The notes under the pieces: generated by a model
Told to the model about the DNA's origin: nothing
The model's input: the letters and a program-made list of their open reading frames with translations, nothing else
The model's database searches: none
DNA from: Eucalyptus grandis
Lineage: Eukaryota > Streptophyta > Magnoliopsida > Myrtales > Myrtaceae
Reading direction: 5' to 3'
Assembly (NCBI RefSeq): GCF_016545825.1
Contig: NC_052614.1
Span: forward strand, 41,448,072 to 41,512,071
Length of the DNA: 64,000 nt
In this document: in pieces, positions 1 to 11,914 of the stretch
How positions within the stretch are numbered: position 1 is the first letter of the stretch
How the letters are laid out: every line of letters begins with the position of its first letter
Program-made: the position numbers and the translations under genes

Positions 1-790
1 ATGTTAAGATACACCTCAAAATCATCCTTTCATATTTGGTATGAATGATTGAGCTCATAACAAGTTATCAATTTGGTTTTAGTTTAATTACTAGTATGGT
101 TTAAATTATATTTGAGGTTTGTCCAGTATCTCCAAGCAACTCAAATAGACAAAACATGGAAAGTTCTGTCCAAGAATACCTTCGAGATGACCGGTGAAGA
201 GATGATATGCAGCCTGCAGATGTTGATGTTCTAGTGCGTGTACCTTTTGACTTTCTTAATGTGTATCAACTTCCCCATCTTCAACTTGATAATATTTCTT
301 CCTTGCTGGATACTCACTAATTTCAGTGGAAACTGAGAAATGTACTGAATACTCTTCATGAACTGTGGTTCTTGATAATGAGGTTCCTGTACATCGTTGA
401 CAGTCGCAAAATTCAATTTCATATTTATAGAATGTAAAGGAAACAAGAGAGAAATATGTACCCCATGCTGCGGATTCTTGGAAGAGGATATACCTGATCG
501 GCACAAGCAAATCAGGTTGCTGTGGGCATGAAAGCAACGGATCTCTCTGTATTGTCGAACAAGCTGCTGGAATTGCCAGACACTCCCAGATCGCTGGGAA
601 CAGGGCTTCGGGCTTCGCTGTTGTCTCGCTAATTTTCCTGAACGTCTCCCCCCTCGCTCCCCGGGTGGTGTGTGGATTGCTCGTTTGAATAGCAGATAAG
701 ACTTTCCCCCATCATCTCCTTCCTCCATTGTCACCATCAAAAACTTCATCACTCCAATTGACAAGAATCCCGCCGTGAAGAAGCTCTACT
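1..790 (-). repeat. Left copy of an inverted duplication
   Basis: Read on the minus strand, this block matches 18975-19880 read on the plus strand, in the same order and over nearly its whole length, with scattered substitutions and small indels. Shared landmarks include the text around CAACCTGATTTGC (near 505), CAGTTTCCACTGAAATTAGTGAGT (near 325; both copies) and ACTAAAACCAAATTGATAACTTGT (near 75). Open frames across it (for example 231-764 minus) are not of any family I recognise, and a GT-type donor may follow CGATCAG near 492. It could be an untranslated or intron-bearing piece of an old gene, or an unclassified repeat. Confidence 0.7.
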
Positions 791-1280
791 GCAGTTCAGC
801 TTGCCTTGCCGCCACCACCTCTCTCCTTGCTTCACCTGCGACTGCCTCCTGTGCTTCATGAGCTACAGGGTCAGGTGGGACTCGTCCTTGAATGAAAGTA
901 TTATGGCCAGAAAAAAAATAAAAGAAAAAAAGAATATGCTTCTCCTTTTTTTTCTTTACAGATTTTCACGGTTCACGTTCTGTGAAATTTACAAATATGG
1001 TATCTAGATTCTAAAATGATTTGACAATTGACAAATTTTCAGTGCGCTTGGTCAAGAAACAACCGAGTAGTTTTCGCTATGAAACTCCTCTCCAAGCGCG
1101 CTGTCTTTTTTGGTGCATAAATTCATCCATTTCCAAGTAGAACGCTGGAAAGAACCTGGGAATTCACCTAGAGACTGATTCAAATGTCATCTTGTACAGT
1201 AGTAAATGCTTCAACGACTAGCAAATTGGACACGCCTAAGGTACTTGATGATGCCCTCAAGGTAGTCACCAGTTACTAAC

Positions 1281-1880
1281 TTACAGGATTTCGGCTACCA
1301 GTGATATGTAGTGGATGCTATCGGCCTTAGAATGGATGGAAAGCATTGTCTCTTGCAATTTTGACGATTCTTGCTTGGGCTCACTCAGCCGGGCTCTGGT
1401 TTCAACAACTCGGGCCTTGGCAGCTTCCAGTGCCTTTGCCTTCTCAGCCAAATCTTCCATTTGAAGTTCCAGCTCTTGCCTAGTAGATCCTATGTCTGCA
1501 TCACGGGTTTCTCTACATGACCTCAATTTCAAGACAACGCTTTTTGGGCTCGATGGCTTCGGCAATCTCATCGAGCACGTAGCGGAGCCAGCCCACGTCG
1601 ATCCCTGCAGCTTCCTCATCCCTAACGATGGCCTGTATCTCTTTGATTGTTTGAGAGATTTTTCCATGCTTCGAGGGCTTTTGCGGAGGCTCGGAAGGAG
1701 GAGATTGGAGGTCTCTCGCATCTCGAAGCTGATTTGCTTTGAAACGAGCCTTTGGAAACATGAGTTCGGCATCATCCCACGACTCCACCTTCTTGAAAGA
1801 CGGATCTTTCGGGGATAGGTTATCGGATAGGTTTCGAAATTCTTCAGGACGGGATCGTCGGAGGGCTTTCGCTCCAAATT
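1281..1880 (-). pseudogene. PEARLI 4 / phospholipase-like gene fragment, frameshifted
   Basis: Minus-strand reading gives a first frame with VESWDDAELMFPKARFKANQ and then AAGIDVGWLRYVLDEIAEA (about 1520-1830). It continues in a second frame with a lysine/glutamate-rich coiled-coil tail (MEDLAEKAKALEAAKARVVE, then LQETMLSIHSKADS) that stops at 1281. The switch of frame near 1510 means at least one indel, so no single protein spans it. The charged tail and the 'VGWLR..LDEI' block recall plant PEARLI 4/phospholipase-like proteins; this comes from memory of the family and is tentative. No start codon in a convincing context is visible. Upstream on the same strand lie two copies of a further coding-like block (1915-2166 and 2971-3368) that may be an earlier exon. 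Confidence 0.45.
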
Positions 1881-1914
1881 CCTTCTTCTGCGTGGTGATG
1901 ATCTATTTTAAATG

Positions 1915-2166
1915 ATATATTGTTAAGACTTCCTGAACGTGTTGACCGATATTGAGGTGAAATGATAAGAATTCAAACTTCAACAGAATTCTGTTCTGAG
2001 TCCTTATCTATTTCACCGGCCGAATCTCTCTCTTAGTTCTCCAATTCTACTCGGGAAGAGTCCCATTCGAAGTTACTTTCGAAACCTCATCAATTTCCTC
2101 GAATCCAGTTTTATTTCCCTTACAATTTCTCCAACGTTAACCCTTATGATGGATGACAATATGAGA
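1915..2166 (-). repeat. Tandem duplicate, copy 1 (shortened)
   Basis: This block matches 2971-3368, about 1.06 kb away in the same orientation. Both start with TATTGTTAAGA.TTCCTG.ACG and end near ATGATGGATGACA. On the minus strand both encode GFEEIDEV followed by VTSN.T, so the duplicated block probably held an exon. Copy 1 lacks roughly 100 bases present in copy 2 and has stop codons. Confidence 0.7.
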
Positions 2167-2344
2167 AGGCAATATACATTCGCTTGTCCATGGTAGTATT
2201 GTGTAGAAGCCATGCGACCATCGAGTGACCGTTGTGCAAGGAATATGAACTCTCCTGTTAAAAGCCTACTCTAATTCAAGATAGTCCTAAAATGCAAAGA
2301 AATGGAATGAGGATACAAATTTTAAATAAAATTTTTGTTCAGGG

Positions 2345-2881
2345 TCACATTCTAATGGGGAAAATTGTCCAAGCATGACATCTAATGCCCACGGAGCCCT
2401 TACACGTATACGTACCATTTGCATGGCGAGTGGTGAAAAGGTACATCTTGAGTGAACTTTCTATACCAAAAGTGTCTAACATGAACTTCACCCCTACAGC
2501 AACATTAGAAGGCAGGAGACCAATCATGCATGATAAAGGAATAAGAGGACCATCCATCCGCTTGCATTTTCCATTTCCACCTATTTTAACCTTATCGTAC
2601 CAAGAAATTGCCTCTTGTATATCCCTATTTAGACCCATTCTCTGTTCATTCATTTCTTCAAATGATCAGAGTAACAAGCAATTAGATGGGTGGTTCTACG
2701 TGTGCCCAATTTGGTACAACCATGGCAAATCTAAATTTCGTTTTGTCATTAAATTTATAAGCTTACAAACTTGTATGGTGGCTTCCCTTCCATGATAGCC
2801 TACTTTTCTTTTTGCCGCACTTAAGTGAATCCACTTGATACAATTTTCAAATTTACTATGGAAACTAGGTAATAATCCCAA
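2345..2881 (-). other. Coding-like remnant, unrecognised
   Basis: Two minus-strand open stretches (2345-2653, 102 residues; 2696-2881, 61 residues) sit between the two tandem copies. The first contains ISWYDKVKIGGNGKCKRMDG, the second FENCIKWIHLSAAKRKVGYH. The mixed, non-repetitive composition looks like once-coding sequence, but I do not recognise a domain and the two frames do not join. It could be part of the neighbouring PEARLI 4-like locus or of a decayed transposon. Confidence 0.25.
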
Positions 2882-2970
2882 GGAAGGCTATGTCACACCT
2901 CCGGACGATGAGGGATGATGTTGATTCGAAGTGCCGATATGAGTGCGATCAACTCGGGGGATGAGATGAC

Positions 2971-3368
2971 GATATTGTTAAGATTTCCTGGACGTGTTGA
3001 CCCGATAATGATGGTGAAATGATAAGAATTCAAACTCCAAAAGAATTCTGTTCAAGTCCTTACCTATTTCACCCCCCAAATCTCTCTCTTTAGTTCTCCA
3101 ATTTTCGGTTCTTATCTTCGACCCTTTGACCAAGGATCAGTCCCTCCAATCTTCTTTAAAACCTTATTCCAATATCTCTTCAAAATCACCCAGCCTAATT
3201 TCCTTCCTACTCGGCGGAGTCTCATTAGAAGTCACTCTCAAAACCTCATCAATTTCCTCGAATCCATGTTTATTTCCCCTTAGCTCCCATCCAAAATCTT
3301 TTGAACTTTTCTTGGTCCCACGGGATACCAATTCTCCAATGTTAACCCTCATCATGGATGACAGTATG
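2971..3368 (-). repeat. Tandem duplicate, copy 2 (longer)
   Basis: This is the partner of 1915-2166. The minus strand is open at 3164-3355 and contains KHGFEEIDEVLRVTSNETPP. The extra internal block relative to copy 1 lies around 3115-3215. An exon origin is inferred from the preserved frame. Confidence 0.65.
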
Positions 3369-3399
3369 GTTTAGCAAGTAATTCAACCAGTTTCAGCCA

Positions 3400-5040
3400 T
3401 GAATAACATAGCATATATTGCGAAGAGATATGATGTAAACGCATTACGTAATTGACGCTATCACCGTCTAGAAAAAGGAGCTATTCAAGGGCTATAAATA
3501 GAACTCATATTCGACAAGTTCGTCATTCACCAAAGAAGCTAGCTTTTTCCAAGCAAAGTAGATTAAAAATGCAACCCTGCTCGATCAGGTATACTTGCAT
3601 CGAAGTGGAGATCGAAAATTTTGCAAAATCGCCATCTAAAGCCATCAAGATAAATAAGATATCACATAAAAATTTCACAATTGCTTTTTGTCGATGTTGA
3701 GCGCTGCGGTGGAAGCATAGACCACGGAGTAGAAGTACTACCAATACATGACCAATTCATTCAAGGAAGGCCAAGAGTGCGGCCACTACATGCAAATTGT
3801 TTAAACGACGAGGAGGTGGATTGGGTGCACCTATGTGAAATTATGATGAAGAAATTTTTTTATTTCTTCAACGGTGTTTGCTCTATAAGTTCGCATTCGA
3901 TTCATAGCTAGGACCCAAATATGGTTACACCCAAATACATATATTCTGGTTCTTTCCTCACCAATGTCCCGGTCTCTTTTAATCCCATCTCATTTTATGA
4001 ACCTAACGTCTTTCTTGACTTTTCCATATCTTTTTTTATGACAAAACACTTTTATGTCTTAACATAGTGAACCTCCACCTTGATTATAAAGTCAATTTCA
4101 CATTATTTTTCCAAGCTACTTAAACTAACTGAGATTCTCACTAGGCTTAAATTGTGACGTTGATTTGGTTTTCTTATGTACGTTAAATTAATAAATTGAT
4201 CCTAAGCATAAGATTTTAGCAATAATAATTGACCGCCTACAAGAATCCACACAATCTGAAATTAAAACGAAATTGAACATGAAAAAAAGTGAATAGTGTT
4301 TAAACAATTCTGTACCGATTCTCTTTTCAATCAGAATTCAAGTTAGTACTTCATTCACCTCTCGTATGTCCAATAGACAATTTCTTTTTTGTATTTTCCA
4401 CTCTCGATCAAAAATAATTCCAAATGACATGCATCTGATGTAAAACTGCCGGCACTAATATAGAAAAGGAAAATAAACGCATGTAAAGATATATTTAACA
4501 AATATGCACGGGTCATGTAAGTAGTTAATATATAAGGCCGATTTCATTTTTTTTTTATTTCCCAGCTTCTTAACCTACTGATATTCTCATTAGGCTTAAC
4601 TCCATGAAAATGGATTCCACTTAACTATTTTATTCAATTAATAAGTTGCTCGTGGGCATCTGATTATAGTGATTATTATGTAACCGATGACCAACTAGAT
4701 CTTTTATTTTGAGGGGAAATTAACAAAAGTCATAAACCTAATGCAATTATGCTAATTCAACAAGGCCATCCCCATCCTAAGGGAAGGAAAAAAATTTAAA
4801 GAAAATAAAATTAAAAAAATATTATTAAAATGCCATGTCAACGCCGGCAATGGCACATCAGCACTTGTTAGCCAAAATTGATTAGATAGATTAAATTGGT
4901 ACAAATACAATATGTTTAGAACTGACTTAGCCAAAAAAGAAAAGTTTATAACTGAATTGACATAATTGTAATAGGTTTAGGACCTTTTTAGTAATTCCCT
5001 TTGTTTCGATAAAATCAAACTATGTTGGCCGAGGCCAACT
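3400..5040. other. Intergenic, no recognisable gene
   Basis: AT-rich sequence with only short unconvincing frames. Two stretches about 450 bases apart (near 4110-4215 and 4560-4690) share AGCT.CTTAA.CTA.TGA.ATTCTCA.TAGGCTTAA and look like an old diverged duplication. Confidence 0.4.
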
Positions 5041-5083
5041 CAAATGTTTTGCTAGCCCATGAAATCAAAAATGTGTTCCAAAA

Positions 5084-5086
<3 letters not shown>

Positions 5087-5130
<44 letters not shown>
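5087..5130. repeat. (AT)22 microsatellite
   Basis: An uninterrupted run of alternating A and T, 44 bases long. Confidence 0.95.
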
Positions 5131-5134
<4 letters not shown>

Positions 5135-5574
5135 TTGAATTTGGAAAAATGGGATTAATTTGGGATAAGGAAAAAAAATCAACAATCAAAGCAGAGGGAA
5201 AACATTTGATGCGCTTGATGAAACCGAAAACGAAATACAAAGGCTTGCATTGTGCGGTGTAACATGTGTATACTACATTTGACTTTTATTTACACAAGTA
5301 GTTACTTGAAATTATAATGACAATTGGCTAGTATATCATCATCTTGAAAGCGCCTGTATAATGAAAAAACTATGTTGATAATATTTTTCCTATATACTTA
5401 GATCCAATATTCTTTACCCGATACACATGAATGGGGCGGTTGCCAAATTGAAGGTTCGAATATGCTCTGTTAATAGAAAGAAAGATGTAAATTATATGTG
5501 TCATTCTTGTCGATGTTGAGAGCAATCATAGGTAATTCTCAGCCAAATCCATATAGCTCCAGAATCAAAGACGT

Positions 5575-5763
5575 TCAATATGGTCGCTGCCCGACGTAGT
5601 TCTCGTCATTGTTGCAAGTCGTGAACACGTCCCCATCGTTGCAGACCCCGTGGGCGCACCCGATCCGCCTCGTCGTCTCCGAGACGATCTGCGTGCAGCG
5701 GCCGCACACTTGGCTTTCCTCGCACGTGTTGGTCGTGTACGTGCAATACTTTTCCTCCGCTGC
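5575..5763 (-). pseudogene. PR-1 (CAP superfamily) C-terminal fragment
   Basis: The minus strand encodes 62 residues ending in a stop. Visible are EEKYCTYTTNTCEESQVCGR, CTQIVSETTRRIGCAHGVCN and NYVGQRPY. These are the C-terminal blocks of pathogenesis-related protein 1: the CGHYTQIVW block (here CGRCTQIVS, so the block's His and Trp are lost), the GCA..CN cysteines and the NYVGQRPY ending. PR-1 proteins are small secreted antifungal/sterol-binding proteins of about 160 residues; the N-terminal two thirds, including the signal peptide, is missing and a stop lies just upstream. The local GC content is clearly higher than that of the flanks, which fits a coding relic in AT-rich spacer. Confidence 0.85.
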
Positions 5764-5799
5764 TCAAGTCACTTTAGTTGTTAGATTCTATGGGAAACA

Positions 5800-7200
5800 T
5801 ATCATAGTAGCTTGAACCATATCTAAATGAGATTTCCCTTATTTATTTCCTATTAGAATTTTAGATATGTTCTGTAAAGTTTCTACCAATTTGAGTATGT
5901 ATGAACCTCACGTAATTGGCTTAGTGATTAAGAAATGGATTCGCACGTGTAGCATGCCGCACAAATTTAATTACCCACGTCGTCCAGTACAAACAATTTC
6001 CTATTTGGACTTACCATCCTATTTTTTGCTCCGGTTCTATTTAGTCCATAAAGTTAATAGTGCTCGTGCCAATTATAAATGTGACACTCCCTTGTTGTCC
6101 AAAAAAAAGTTATGCATGTACGTAATAGATCCTGTGAGGGGTACTGAGATTGGTTTAAAAAATTGAATTACCAAACGATGCAACAAATTGTAAATGCCTA
6201 TATAATGTAATTGGGCAATATCTAAATTGGGACGAGATAAAAGAAATTCACATAAAATGTCTTGGCCAAAGAATTTGGTTCACCCAACTGAATGGAGAGG
6301 GGAACCGCACCAATTGAATAATGGGGAAGTTGGATGAATCCGGGCCAAGTAAATTGGCAAGTTTCAAGTGTGCGCTTTAGGCGTTTCTCCGGCATGAGAT
6401 TAGAAATATAAAGTAAACAAATGATTGAAGGCCGTCTCGTGAAATCGGAGGAGGGTGGCTTCTGTTGTTGAGCACCCGCGAACTCTTGTCTTGTTCGCAT
6501 TATAGGACAAGGTCGTCCATAACCAGTAGTCTGTTTAGGGTTCTAAACTCAACAATGCCAATCATTCTGGAAATAAAGCTTCCTTCAAAGAGTTTATCTC
6601 CCTTTCAAATTCATCTAGCCCCTGGCTAATTCTAACATAGAGGGCAACAATGGACCTCATAACCTAAGCGATAAACGTGCTACAATGGGTGAGAGCAATA
6701 GGTAACGTAGATCTAATACTCAACCAAAGGGCCACTATGGTACCCATAAAAAAGACAGTTGTTCAGAGCATATCTTCTTGATCAGTTGACAGTCGTAGTT
6801 GATGAATGTAGTGATTTCAAAATTCAAGCTATTTTGAACATGTACTTGCATTTAAGCATTACTAACGTTTTACACCGTCCATTACTCTGGGACATAGGGG
6901 TCCACTGCTCATCTTCCATGGAATGTATGCCTCGAGATTGCGGTCGGGGCCGCCAGAGGCCCAGCTTTCTTGCACAGTTCTTAGAGGAAACTAATATTCG
7001 GGGATTTCAAAACCCCAGAAATTCTGCTATAATGGTTACTGTCCTAGAACATGAGATTAGACCATGAACCAATCCCCAGCTGCTTCCAGATATCCCCATG
7101 TTGTATTTTGCTGGAATATGAAAATTTGCAATTTATATTTAGGCTGGAAACCGAGTCTGGTTTACCCTCCGGTTCTTTCACAGTCTTACATGGCCGAACT
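5800..7200. other. Intergenic, no recognisable gene
   Basis: Short open frames on both strands (5867-6166 plus, 6222-6500 minus, 6759-7067 plus) have no recognisable motif. I see no repeat or RNA gene here. Confidence 0.4.
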
Positions 7201-7254
7201 TTCAGACTTTTAATCAGTGAAGTCTGGTCTTTAGGAGGGCGAGTCACATGTTTC

Positions 7255-7690
7255 AATATGAATCGGTGTACCAACATGGGCTATGCTGCCCCTGAATACA
7301 TACTGAATGGTAATCTAATAAATCATTTTCTACTGTGAACAGTGTAAAGTGTTGTTCTCTCTGTTCACAGTGCAGTAGATTGGAACGTTCGAGTCACATG
7401 ATTGAAGTCGTGTCACCTAAGTGAAATAGATTGGAACCGTCCGGCATGGAAACATCATTTAGTGAAATGGGCCAGACCACTCTTATCAAGTAAAAGAAAA
7501 CTAAAGACTATAAAATGGATGCTAGATTGGAGGACGATCATTGCATAGATTCTGCATTCCAAATACAACAGCTAGCTTTAAAATGCCTCCAACTGACTCC
7601 TTATGTGCCATCTTCCATGACCAAGGTCGTTGAAGAACCAAAATCAGTGGAAGCTACCAATGCTAATGGAATAGTTGCTAGGTGTTGCGT
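7255..7690 (+). pseudogene. Receptor-like cytoplasmic kinase fragment (C-lobe)
   Basis: The plus strand at 7270-7320 reads NMGYAAPEYILNG, the activation-segment end and APE motif of subdomain VIII in plant receptor-like cytoplasmic kinases. After a gap of about 200 bases without kinase sequence, 7515-7680 reads MDARLEDDHCIDSAFQIQQL, ALKCLQLTPYV and SSMTKVVE, matching the usual 'D.RLEG.Y...A..LALKCL...P..RP.M.EVVE' end of the catalytic domain. The conserved Arg of subdomain XI (RPSM) is replaced, subdomains IX-X are deleted, and the N-lobe is absent, so this cannot be an active kinase. RLCK VII identity is inferred from motif style. Confidence 0.7.
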
Positions 7691-8027
7691 GCATCGGCTT
7701 GTCAGGTGAGATGGTCTGATTGCACTTTCTTTAAGAGAGGAATGGTTTTTCCTATGGCTAATTCTCAATTCTATCAGCAGTCTAAGGTTTACAAAAGAAG
7801 TCTGTGCTCTTTTATTTTTTTTTATTTTTTCATGCTCAGGCCTTGAACATGAGCAGAAGCTCTTTGTTATTGCAATCATGAATTTGTTCATGTTGTACTC
7901 GGTCTGCAATCAATCTCTACGAAGTTATATTCGGTTTGGTCCATTCTCATAGTGATTTTTGAGCTCTAAGACACGGTTGGGTTATTGGTGGAGTTATTTA
8001 AAACCAAAGAGCTACTTAGTTGTCCAT

Positions 8028-8200
8028 CGTAGGGTTGTGCAAAAGAACTAAGAATCGCCCGAGCCACTCGAAACTGGACTGAACCAAATCGAAACCCACA
8101 GTTCCCAAAGGAATCGATCTAGTTATTGGTTCCAACTTGGGTACTAGTTTGGTTCCCAATTCTAGTTGTGAAATAGCCCACCCAGATTGAAGTGGCAATA
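8028..8200 (+). mobile_element. hAT terminus-like fragment
   Basis: It begins TAGGGTTGTGCAAAAGAAC, close to the ends of the hAT element at 28409 and 34520 (TAGGGGTGTGCA). It is followed by subterminal GAACC/GGTTC-type words, as in those ends. No matching opposite end or transposase is nearby, so it is probably one end of a decayed non-autonomous copy. Confidence 0.4.
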
Positions 8201-9920
8201 TATAAATATATATTTAATTTTTAAGAGAAATTTCCAACCAAAAAAATATTTAAGAAAAATGGAAACCCTAAAATCTCTAATCCGAAACTCAACATCCATT
8301 AACTAAGTGCTTGTCTTTTTTATACTCTCACCTTATCTAAGTTGTCTTTCTATCTCTCACCTATGGCCTTGACTCTCAGATTCAACGCTCATAAACTCTC
8401 AATTTTTAATATGAGTTCAATCTTTTTACTAATCTTGCAATTAAGAATAGGGAAGAATTTTTATTTTTTTTGGCTTTACTTTGGCTTACTTGAAAATGTT
8501 GCACTGAGTGTGTGGAGCTTGGTTGGATCACTTCCATGGACCCACTCAGGAATTGAGAGAGCCATCCGTTTCAAAACATACTCACCCCTAGTCCATTGAA
8601 AATGAACAAGGTGTGCCATTTGGTGCTATTCATGTTGCAGGTCCAATTATTTTGTTGCTGAATAAAAGGCACATTTCAAGGAGTAGACTGGCGGCTAGAT
8701 CAAGTTCACAACGCACAATAATCTAGGCTCCATCTAAATGCATTTTATTGAAAATGGTGATGTATACGATCGGGTGCCTATGCTAAGGGACTATTGCTCA
8801 AATATAGAGTCAGAACATGTTTTTTAATCTTTAAATTAAATTACACTGTCTTTTAAAAAAAAATTAAATTATCCTTGAATTTTGTAAAGATTACACGCCT
8901 GTATCAAATAAAGTCAAATCAAAATTCTCGTAGAATTTTTGTATTTTATATCTCTCTCATGAATGAATGGGCAAATATAGAACTAGACATCGAAATGGTG
9001 TTTATTGGGTCCGTAGGAAAGAAGCAGAAGCTGCCCGTATAAGACTGCAATTTGAATTTACACCTCATTATTGTAAATCATGGCAACTCGGTTTCACTTA
9101 TAACTTCGAACAATAGCTTAACTATAGAATCAATAATTGTAACCTAGGAAGCACCACTTTTCGAGAGTTTTTATGTTGTGTCAGACACTCCGACACGTAC
9201 TTGATACTTTCCAATACTCGATCAACGGGAGGTCAACTCTTTCAACACTCTTTGACATGAAGTTTAGAATTCTAACATGCAGTTCCAACATACTCTGGGA
9301 CATGAGTCCAAAATGTACATCTCTTGTCTTTTCTCCCCAAACTTTATGGATTATTAGAATAGAGTTGAATTTTATCAAATTGAAATAATTAATGATATTA
9401 ATAAATAGTAAATTAATGTTTTTAGTGTAAATTCATTTTAGGCTCTTTTTTATTATTATATATTTATCTATGAATTTGAATTAAATTAATTTGATTAAAA
9501 TGATTAATAATTTATCATGTATATATAAAAATATACATTTAATATCTAACGTGTTGCAAGGTGTTGGAACTTTCATTTTTTGATAAACGTATCAGCATGT
9601 CATGTCATGTTGTATCGCATGTCGAGTATCATTATCAATACTATTTATATCTTAACTTAAATATATTAAACCTCAGTAATTAAGTTGTTGTAAATGACAA
9701 GTTAGTAATCATCCCTCGAATATTGAAATTGACCTCAAAGCCTTGTTAAGCTGGGCGATAATGATACTCGACAAGTTGGTCATCGGTTAACTTAAATATT
9801 TCTTGGGCGACATATACATTTTTTTTTGGTCAAAACTTGGGCGATACATACATGCTTGCCTTAAATTTATGGCAAAAATCGTCTTTTCTTGTTTTAACGT
9901 ACTACACAAATCACGTGTCT
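8200..9920. other. Intergenic, AT-rich
   Basis: No gene, RNA or classified repeat is recognisable. Open frames at 8342-8599 and 9173-9388 show low-complexity or hydrophobic composition without motifs. Confidence 0.4.
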
Positions 9921-9924
9921 TTCC

Positions 9925-10065
9925 TGCTGCAGGGGGGCTCGACCATTGAACCACTTCGATGGGTCACACTGATTAAAATTGCAGTAGGAGCAGCCAATAA
10001 TCTGCAGAGATTTCAAGCCCTCAAACTTATTGCTGGACTCAGTAAGTTTCGTGTTCGTTACCACA
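9925..10065 (+). pseudogene. Receptor-like cytoplasmic kinase fragment (N-lobe end)
   Basis: The plus strand encodes GGSTIEPLRWVTLIKIAVGA followed by ANNLQRF. This matches the subdomain V-VIa region of plant RLCKs, usually 'RG...PL.W..R.KIA.GAA.GL.FLH'. The catalytic HRD loop that should follow is not present, and flanking sequence is non-kinase. It lies 2.3 kb downstream of, not upstream of, the C-lobe fragment at 7255-7690, so the two come from separate copies or a rearranged locus. Confidence 0.6.
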
Positions 10066-10109
10066 TTGTTGTCGCATTTGAAATTTGGTTCCAAAATCTT
10101 CTCAAGGTG

Positions 10110-11075
10110 CTGAAATAACTCAAGTAAGTTTGCGACATCCCTCCTTTTGCACTTCGCTCCTGCGTTCTGGAATCAGCAAGAGTTTGAAACCTTATGCGTT
10201 CAGGCTTTCATTTTGGGACACGACAGTTATTATTGCAAAGCATTTTAAAACCTGGTTCGCCACCCGAGATGATCTTCTGAAATTACATACTCCCGAGCTA
10301 CTCTTTTCATAGTTAGTTAATAATGCCAGTCGTGAGCCCGAGCTAAGCTTATTAAATCTGTGCATTGTCCATGTTTACCGGTGGATAGATCACGCTAGCA
10401 GCAGAAAAGTGACCTTATCCACTTTGACCTGTAGTTTGGCATGTGTTGACAGTCCTATAACGCCAATATATCAGATTTTGGTTAGGCAAGAAATGATGGA
10501 GATGAAGACAGAACTTACAGCTACGTAGCACCGTATATAGCCACCGGTAATTAGATAAAATTTCAGATGTCGGCGCCCGAGTCACTAACCAAACCTGCCA
10601 ACAGTTCCTGCGGGTGACGCCATAACCACATAATATAGGCAGGATAGAAATGAATTATTTTACGACGATGCTTACGTATTTAGGGGTTCCAAAATACTCA
10701 AACCTCAACCAAAAAATAATAATAATAAATTACAGCAGCAAAATACGTAATGGCAGGACCGGACATCAGTGACTGTCAACGGTCGAGATCCGATTCCGAA
10801 TGATTCTGACATCGTTGACGAATAGGATCCGCAGGACATGCCGGTCCTCCAGAAAGGGAGATTCCTGTCCAACCATCACAACTGACAGGAACGTCTAAGA
10901 AAGCAGCTGTCCAATCATTGATATATCCTCTTTGTCGTGTGGGCTCGATTACTAAGAAATACGTAACGCAACTTTCATTAAATGCTCGTTGACAACGTCA
11001 GCTCTCAAAATGGCAAAATTATTGCTAGTGCGGAGTTAAGAGGGGAAGGCGAGTCAATGCGGCGGCCTTGACATT
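10110..11075. other. Intergenic, no recognisable gene
   Basis: A plus-strand frame at 10085-10312 (75 residues) has no motif. No repeat structure is evident. Confidence 0.35.
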
Positions 11076-11077
11076 AA

Positions 11078-11313
11078 GGCCCCTTTGTTTAAAATTATTT
11101 TATTCTCGAAATAAAATTTTATGTTATTTTATTTTAGAAATAAAAAAGAAATGCAAATGTGTATGGAAAATTTTTATTCCGAACACAAAATCTATTTTTT
11201 TATTCTTGGGAATAAATTTGAAACAAAAATAAGAAATAGAAAAAAATTATTTCTTGTTCCCAAAAACAATTCCGAGAAATAATTTTTCTCTCCTTTTTTT
11301 TTTCTTCTCTTTC

Positions 11314-11387
<74 letters not shown>

Positions 11388-11914
11388 TTCTTCTTCCTTT
11401 TGGTCACCGGCCACCGATCTTGGCCATGGCCACACCAAATAATCGGCTAGACAAGGGTTGGCGACCTTGTCGGAGTGTTGCCGCCCCAAAGACGCCAAGC
11501 CACGGCAAGGCTTGTTGGCCCGAGCCTTACCGGTTGGCGCAAGTCTTGCTTAGCCACCGAGGCCACTGGCGAGACTCGGCCTTGCCTAGATCTACCGAGG
11601 TCGAGCCTTGCGGTGGCCTGGCGAGGCTTCGCGAGTTTGCCGAGCCGATCGCCCCGGGTTGGCCACAAAGAGAAAGAAGGAAAAAAAGGAAAAAAAGAAA
11701 ATAGAAAGAAGAAAAGAGGAAAATATAATAAAAATTAAAAGAAACAACAAAATTATATAAGTTTACTAAACACATTTCTATTCCTGAAATAGAAATTTTT
11801 GCGATTAGTAAGTGCATTCTTATATTCAGAAATTGTTCCAAAGAATAGAAATAAAAAAAATTATTTCTATTAAAAATTTATTCTCGAGAACAGAAACGTT
11901 ATCAAACGTACGCT
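11078..11914. mobile_element. MITE-like element with GC-rich core
   Basis: The ends are long imperfect inverted repeats rich in 'AATAGAAATAATTTTT' words. The left end starts GGCCCCTTTGTTTAAAATTA and the right end closes GAAACGTTATCAAACGTACG, a style typical of non-autonomous plant DNA transposons. Inside are a TTA microsatellite and a sharply GC-rich block (about 11400-11670) with CGAGGC/GGCCAC words, which produces overlapping spurious frames on both strands. A related, shorter copy lies at 55210-55680. I could not define a clean target duplication. Confidence 0.6.
11325..11387. repeat. (TTA)n microsatellite
   Basis: About 20 uninterrupted TTA units, continuing into CTT units. It sits inside the MITE-like element. 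Confidence 0.95.

Noticed and set aside
1492..1818. Plus-strand frame of 108 residues
   Set aside because: Shadow of the minus-strand PEARLI 4-like coding relic.
5450..5465. AGGTTCGAATATG as a tRNA T-arm
   Set aside because: No matching acceptor, D or anticodon arms upstream; it is an isolated match.
11192..11442. Frames with poly-Asn and poly-Tyr
   Set aside because: Translation of the TTA microsatellite only.
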